Notes under the pieces: model-generated
The model's database searches: none
What the model was told of the DNA's origin: nothing
What the model saw: the letters and a program-made list of their open reading frames with translations, nothing else
Part shown: in pieces, positions 58,312 through 64,000 of the stretch
Numbering within the stretch: the first letter of the stretch is position 1
Layout of the letters: the number at the start of each line of letters is the position of its first letter
From: Termitomyces sp. T153
Lineage: Eukaryota > Basidiomycota > Agaricomycetes > Agaricales > Lyophyllaceae
Direction of reading: 5' to 3'
Length of the DNA stretch: 64,000 nt
Assembly (NCBI GenBank): GCA_018296165.2
Contig: JACKQL020000046.1
Location: forward strand, 186,001 to 250,000
Translations under genes and position numbers: made by a program

Positions 58312-60018
58312 ATGTCGGCAACGATGGCAGAGGAGAAGTATAAGCTGATAACCAGGAGATTGCAGGAGGTGCTCGGTGGAGACTCTATTAAAGCGATCTT
58401 AGCGGAAGGGCGGACGCCGAAGTGCTATTGGGGTGCGTCGTGATCTCTTTTTAGTTCACATTGGTTTCTGACGGTACCTTTGAAATACCTACAGGTTCAG
58501 CGCCAACTGGACGACGTGAGTTACAAAATAGATGTTCATCCATTAATAAGTGAAAATTGATGTCTGTGACGCAGCGCACATTGGATACTTTGTGCCTTTA
58601 ACGAAGATTGCGGACTTTCTGCGTGCAGACGTCGAGGTATGTGAATACATTCCTGCTTTTTTGGATTCGTTGGGTTATCTGGGTTTGAAACGTGCTAATC
58701 GCGCTAATATGCATTGTAATCAGGTCAAGGTTCTGCTAGCAGGTGGGCTCGCTCAATCTAATGTTGCATTTTACATGCCAAATATTCCTGTTCTCTAAAG
58801 ATGTACATGCATTCCTTGATAACCTCAAAGCGCCTCTGGAGCTTGTCGGGTATCGGACGAAATACTACAAACACCTCTTGCTTGCTGTGTTCAAATCTTT
58901 AGGGATTCCAACTTCAAAGCTGCATTTTGTCGAGGGTTCCTCGTACCAACTCACCAAAGAATATAATCTAGACAATTACAGACTCTGTGCTACTGTGACG
59001 GAACATGACGCAAAAAAAGCTGGGGCAGAAGTCGTGAAGCAAGTCGAGAGCCCTTTACTTAGCGGTCTATTATATCCCGGTCTTCAAGCTCTTGATGAGC
59101 AGTACCTCGACGTCGATTTTCAATTCGGTGGCGTGGATCAGGTGTGTCGTTCGAAATTGGCTGGAATGAATTTGCTATAAAATTTGTTATAACTTGATTA
59201 CAGCGCAAAATCTTCACCTTCGCTGAACTTTACCTCCCACGGCTGGGTTACCGGAAACGCGCGCATCTTATGAACGCAATGGTTCCAGGTCTCGCAGGCG
59301 GAAAGATGTCTGCATCAGATCCCAATTCCAAGATCGACTTTCTTGATGCTCCCGAAGTTGTTCGGAAAAAGATCAAGCTCGCCTTTTGTGAGGAAGGGAA
59401 TACAGAGGACAACGGCGTGCTCTCCTTTGTCGAAGCTGTGTTGATCCCCATAAGCGAGCTGCGCATTGCACGCTTGCAAGGTGACAAGATCTTAGAACAG
59501 GGCTCCGGTGACCACAAGCCATTCATTGCAGACGGCGCACCTGAAGGAACGGTCTTCAGTATTGAGCGGGACGAGAAGTTTGGAGGCTCGATGCACTACA
59601 ATTCATTCGCCGAACTAAAGGCCGACTTTGCCTCAAAAGCACTGCATCCAAAAGACCTGAAAACCTCAGTCGCAGCTGCAATTAATAATCTGTTGGAACC
59701 AATCAGGACGGCGTTCCAGGCAGATGAGGAGTGGCAGAGGATCGAGAAACTTGCTTATCCCGACCCCAATGCAAAACCCGAAAAGAAGAAGAAGAAGGTT
59801 CGTTTCACCGACTTCTGCATTTAGAGCTCAAACTGAAATGCTTTTTTCTCTTTACGTCCTTGCAGGAAAAGACCTATCATCCACCTCCACCCGGCAAGGG
59901 CAAGAATGCCCAGCCTCTTGCCGTCGAAACTATTAATGATTCCGCTGTAGCAGCAACAACTCCTGAACCCACCCCAGCCGAGACCGCAAAACAACAAGAA
60001 CTAGGACAGACTTCGTAG
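58312..60018 (+). CDS. TYS1: tyrosyl-tRNA synthetase, cytoplasmic
   Basis: Seven exons (58312-58432, 58495-58515, 58575-58636, 58724-58742, 58801-59141, 59204-59797, 59866-60018) give 436 residues. Class I signature motifs: PHIGYF (HIGH-like, about 48-53), [20 protein letters not shown] (tyrosine/ATP pocket) and GGKMSASDP (KMSKS-like, about 220-228). A lysine-rich stretch (KPEKKKKK) and a low-complexity tail with [11 protein letters not shown] follow. It charges tRNA-Tyr in the cytosol. Yeast Tys1 is 394 residues, so the C-terminal extension is longer here. Two micro-exons of 21 and 19 nt bracket the active-site start. It is divergent from PRP43 and convergent with the J-protein gene. Confidence 0.94.
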
Positions 60019-60249
60019 CCAGCTAGAGCCCACATTGGCAAGCTAGAGCCCACGGGCCTGAAAATGTCCGTGCTGATGATGATGAGTAGTGCAGATCATG
60101 GAATGCAAGTGCTTGGCTGTAGATTATGTAGGATGCGGTTCCAATGCAGCGGGATGATCGTAAAATTCGTCGATTCTAGCAGTTTTTAATATGTAAGGTG
60201 AAACAAGAGTTGCATGCCGAAATCTGACCAACGTCAAGCAGTGGCTGTT
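60019..60249. other. shared 3' region of two convergent genes
   Basis: 231 bp between the stop codons of the TyrRS and J-protein genes. No terminator motif could be assigned; transcripts probably end close together or overlap. Confidence 0.4.
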
Positions 60250-61957
60250 CTACTGTTTCTCGCGTGCACGGCTGCTCTTCGTCTCGACCTTCACGTACTC
60301 GCTCTCTTCATTAGGCAATACATCATCTTTGCGTGCCGCCAGGAAAGCTTCGCCGAGAACTTGTAATGCAACTGCACGCAATTGCGCCTTATCGCGAGAA
60401 ATGCTAGGGTCTTCCAATACCTTATCGCATGTCTCACGCAGAACCGACTCAATTTCGAGTTTTGTTCCCTATAGGCGATAAGTGGAGATCAGGCCAGGTA
60501 GAGAGAGTAACATACTTTGAATAGAGCCTGTAGGCCCTTTTCGGCAGCCTGTTCTTCGAGCTTCCTCTTCTCCTCAGGACTGAGGTTACCTGCCTTCTCA
60601 GCTGCCTGGATTTGGTCAAAAACTGACTTGAGTTCGATGGCTGATCTTAAGGTTGACACACTGGCGAAAGGATCATGTGAATGATAGGTGAATAGAAAGT
60701 GTCAACGAGAAACTCACGTTTCGCTGAAGACATGGTATTTGCCTTGAACATTATGTAGCCATCCTCCGACACCCAAAAATGTCTGGTTAGTTGCAAGATA
60801 TTGCTTCGCTTTGGCTGAGTAGACGAAGCCAACGGCATGTAAAAGTTCGAGACCATACGATTCGCGCTTCAGTTCCCTACGACTCTCAGGGGGGTCAGTG
60901 CAGAGGAACAGCAGGAATACACGCACTCTGCCTCAAGCTCACAAATTGTTCGCCAGCTTGCGGTTACATCTGGATCATTTGGTCCCACAGCTGATTCGGT
61001 GAAGATTCCAAGCTTTCTTTCGAGATTCTCGACCAACTTTTGTACACGCTCCTTTCGCGCTGCCGCTTTCTGCCCGGATTGTAGGATTCAGCTTGATGTG
61101 GAGTTTAGGTATACTATAAAACATACTTCGGCCGCCTTTTTACGCTCTTTCTCTTCCTTTTGCGCTTTCTCTTCTTCGGTCAGAATCTCGCGCCCTTTGG
61201 TGTCCCTGACTCGTTTGACATCTCCTTCCTCACCTTCTGCCTCATCTGCCTCCTGCAAGGCCGCCTTCATGTCCTTCGCCAAACTGATATTACCTATGAT
61301 GGGCGTGAATCGCTCCCCACCAAAGATGGCGCCGAAGACCTCCTCGGGATCAACGAAACCTCCTTCCGGTGCGCTTTCCTTAGACCCAAACTCATTGTAC
61401 TTCTTACGAAGGGTTTCGTCAGACAGAGTCTGATATGCTATCGCTATTTGCTTGAAGCGTTCCTCAGCGTCTGGATCATCGGGATTCTTGTCCGGATGAT
61501 GTTTAATTGCAAGACGTCCTAGAATAGTGTATACCATATAAATCGTGGCCAGATTACAACAGAAGTAACACGAACGATAGGCCTTCTTGATGTCGTCAGT
61601 AGTAGCATCGATGGCCACACCCAAAATGTCATAGTATGCAGTCTCCAGGGGACGTTCCTGGGTACCGATTTTGCGTCCGCGGCGCGGCGGTGGCCCACTT
61701 TCGCTTGGACTTGGTCCGTACACATTGTTGGAATTGGGAGCTGCGGTGTGATTGATCGATGAAGACACCTGCCCTGGATGGAATACATGTGTAATGATTG
61801 TTTGACAGGCGAAACAGCGAATTTGAAGAAGAGTGCCAGGGCGAGGATAGGGTGACGGGACGGGAAACTCAAGGTGAGCATTACATCTGGTATTAGAGCA
61901 AGTCGTGGGTATATGAGGCGCAAAACGTCGTGAGGGTAGGATGGGATACGAGCTCAT
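60250..61957 (-). CDS. J-domain protein of Caj1/Djp1 (DnaJ-X) type
   Basis: Six exons (61957-61576, 61518-61127, 61069-60927, 60876-60718, 60660-60516, 60468-60250) give 479 residues. Residues 1-60 contain CSNTRC and RCFACQ, a C-x4-C ... C-x2-C pattern that could bind zinc. The J domain (about 105-170) reads AYYDILGV, IKKAYRRLAIKHHPDKNP with intact HPD, and YNEFG. A G/F-rich VFGAIFGGERF follows, then a charged helix and a C-terminal region (ESYGLELLHAVGFVYSAKA, TFLGVGGWLHNVQGK) matching the DnaJ-X domain of yeast Caj1/Djp1, which act with Hsp70 in protein sorting, Djp1 in peroxisomal import. The first intron (61575-61519, 57 nt) is in frame and stop-free and falls inside the J domain. Convergent with the TyrRS gene. 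Confidence 0.9.
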
Positions 61958-64000
61958 CGTAGTCCACGACTTGCCACTTCTAGCTTCTCTTCAATTGTTG
62001 CATCACGTGACCGTCGCTGGTCAAATTCGAGGCGCCACTCCCGCCACCTTTGCTACATATCGTGAAAACTCCGAGCTTCTTGATCTAGTCTCATGCAGTT
62101 GGAATATGAGCCAATATGTACTCTACGTCAAATTCACGAGTCCCACAGAATGGGGCTACATTTGATGGTGTCTGTCTAGGTCCAGGGAAAACTCATTTAT
62201 CGTCATCCTGAGTCATAGCTGCCACATTTTTGGCACTCGATGCATTTATACGAATGGAAAATCTACGGGACATGCACCAATTAGCATTCTTGTAGGGTCA
62301 GGAAGGGTCAGGGAGGGTCAGGAAGGCCCAGGCTTTTCAGATTCGCCGATTCCCTGCCTTTCATACAATCTCGCGGAAGCTTCAGTTCGACGCTCGACGG
62401 GTCGGGTGAATGATAGATAGTAATTGATTCTTTTCGCTTCTCTGGACTGAATTAGATGACATCTTCCCCGAAAGAAGGCCACCTTTGACGACTCTTCTCA
62501 CTGGCCTGAATTCGATCAAGAATGCCTCTAAGCCCTGCTCCTGTATACTGTAGCATTACGACCAAGTCATTCGCGTCACACGTCACGCAGGGCCGCGAGA
62601 GATGGCGTAGAGAACAAGACATTATCGGTTAAGTATCTCCTGTCATGGCTTCGACCTTACTTTTCACCGGAAATGCCAGGGAATGGTGTTTGCGAAGCGA
62701 TCCTTTCCCTCATCACATCAGTTTTCTCTCGAAACAGTTCATATATTATCTTTGTGCTCTACAAGAACTGCACCGTCCGCGTCCGCTGCGGCCCCGCATA
62801 CCCGTGTGACGCATCTGTGTATTAGATCTTCTTGCTAACGGTTATGTGCATATCATAGATACGCGCTCTAGCTCTGAATGACTAGTTCAAACGACAAATA
62901 AAGTCTCGTAAGGCATGACAGCAAGGCTCATTTTCGGAGTGGTAGACCCCGCTGCCATGGTGGATTATAACGGCATTATTCTCACCTTCTCACTCTAAGA
63001 AGACGAGATTTGTCATACTTGTCGCCGAAAAGTTCGTCATCTCGAACAGATCCTTAAAGTATCCAAGCCAAACAAATATCGAAGTTGAGTCAATTTCGCA
63101 TGTGTTCTCACGCACGCCGCTCAAATTTTCATTCACCTTTTGATAACCTCATGAACCGGAAGATGAGGTCCTTGAGGTTGGCTTCAGGAATAATCTATTA
63201 CAGACGTCATGTATATCTGATTGGGTCTCTCCGACTGCATCCTAGACAGGCGTCAGCTCGGCCGAGGGCGAGAGGGTGTGAGAATCTTTATCCCCGGGCC
63301 TTAAAAATGGTTCCGAATTTGTTTTTGAGATTCATGTGGATTGTAGCCGTGTGTTCTGGTTAGCACATGTACAAATGCTGTTCATATCATGCCAGTGCTT
63401 ACGCTCTAAATATAAAAGTTCTGAGTCGTGGAAAACACTTCAAAAAAGACGCCCCAAACATTCCTGTGCGCTGAGCTGCAGGTTTACCCTGGTCGCGTAG
63501 GTTCAGCAAATATCAATTGTTAGAATACCCACTTACTCGGATTTTTCTACGTAGATTTATCAAGTTTGAAGTTGCTGGCTCGACACAACTTCGGCAAATA
63601 CTACTTATAGACCAGATCAGGACTAAAAAATCAGATACCCAAGTTCTAAGAATTGTCTATCCCAGATCAGGACTAAAAAATCAGATACCCAAGCTCTGGG
63701 TTCATCGCAACGGTAATTTCTTCTCACACCTCGCCTAAAAGCAGTACCAATGATGCATGTCGAAGAAATTATAAACACGTGTCCCCCAGGGAACTAGTTT
63801 CGCCCCAGCTTCTCGCCATATTGAGTGTCCGCTCAAATTTTCAATTCCGGAGAAAGAAAGGTCGTCCTCACCACAATGGCACAACGATAACACCAACGTT
63901 AAAGAACAATGATATATCACTGAATGGGCAGATTCCATTAATCTCATTCTTTAACACCTGAATTCGGGCACTGTAGTGCAATAAGTGATTTTTGATTTGG
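61958..64000. other. 2-kb stretch without recognisable genes
   Basis: It includes the J-protein promoter. A 12-bp GGGTCAGGRAGG-type tandem repeat (about three units) is at 62293-62331, and a direct repeat CCAGATCAGGACTAAAAAAT with following TCAGATACCCAAG occurs at 63612 and 63662 (50-bp period). Open frames (63085-63363, 63517-63738) have no recognised domain. Confidence 0.45.

Overview
The window looks like a mushroom-type basidiomycete (Agaricomycete) chromosome. Genes are split by many short (about 47-105 nt) GT-AG introns, several tandem F-box/LRR-like paralogues are present, and the transposons are typical of such genomes: Ty3/gypsy chromoviruses, Ty1/copia, a Ngaro-type tyrosine-recombinase retroelement, a Tc1/mariner derivative and a PIF1-type helicase relic. 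No prokaryotic features, rRNA genes or intact tRNA genes were seen. All gene models are spliced by eye.

Layout. Positions 1-821 hold the 3'-truncated, frame-broken end of a protein-kinase-like gene. From about 0.99 to 35.9 kb lies a nest of decayed transposons, nearly devoid of CpG and full of in-frame stops. Its outer frame is a foldback repeat (arms near 2.4-2.7 and 28.6-28.85 kb) that was entered by a Ngaro-like element (about 2.9-28.5 kb, minus strand, with A1/B1/A2/B2 split repeats). The Ngaro element was split by (i) a 6.26-kb LTR element at 5025-11283 with a CCCAG target duplication, a chromodomain and no visible pol, and (ii) a complex of three ~850-bp LTR-like repeats carrying a gypsy element with two tandem protease domains. 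That gypsy element was itself entered by a complete gypsy chromovirus at 16689-22756 (target duplication GGATC). From 28.6 to 36.3 kb come further gypsy, copia and SINE-like relics.

From 36.3 to 40.3 kb is a CpG-retaining island with an FCP1/NIF-type HAD gene and a broken F-box gene. From 40.3 to 44.8 kb is a second CpG-depleted block with a helicase relic, a run of 61-bp repeats and two F-box pseudogenes. The 61-bp repeats at 41.6-41.99 kb are an inverted match to those at 0.99-1.19 kb, so the two sites could be the ends of one very large element or two inverted copies of the same family.

From 45.5 kb on, the sequence is ordinary euchromatin: an F-box gene, a Cdc3-type septin, a 581-bp Tc1/mariner mini-element with TA duplication, an MFS sugar porter, the DEAH helicase Prp43/DHX15, cytoplasmic tyrosyl-tRNA synthetase and a J-domain protein of the Caj1/Djp1 type. 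Prp43 and TyrRS are divergent with 278 bp between start codons; TyrRS and the J-protein are convergent. These genes serve unrelated housekeeping tasks (cytokinesis, sugar uptake, spliceosome and ribosome remodelling, tRNA charging, chaperoning). The last 2 kb show no recognisable gene.
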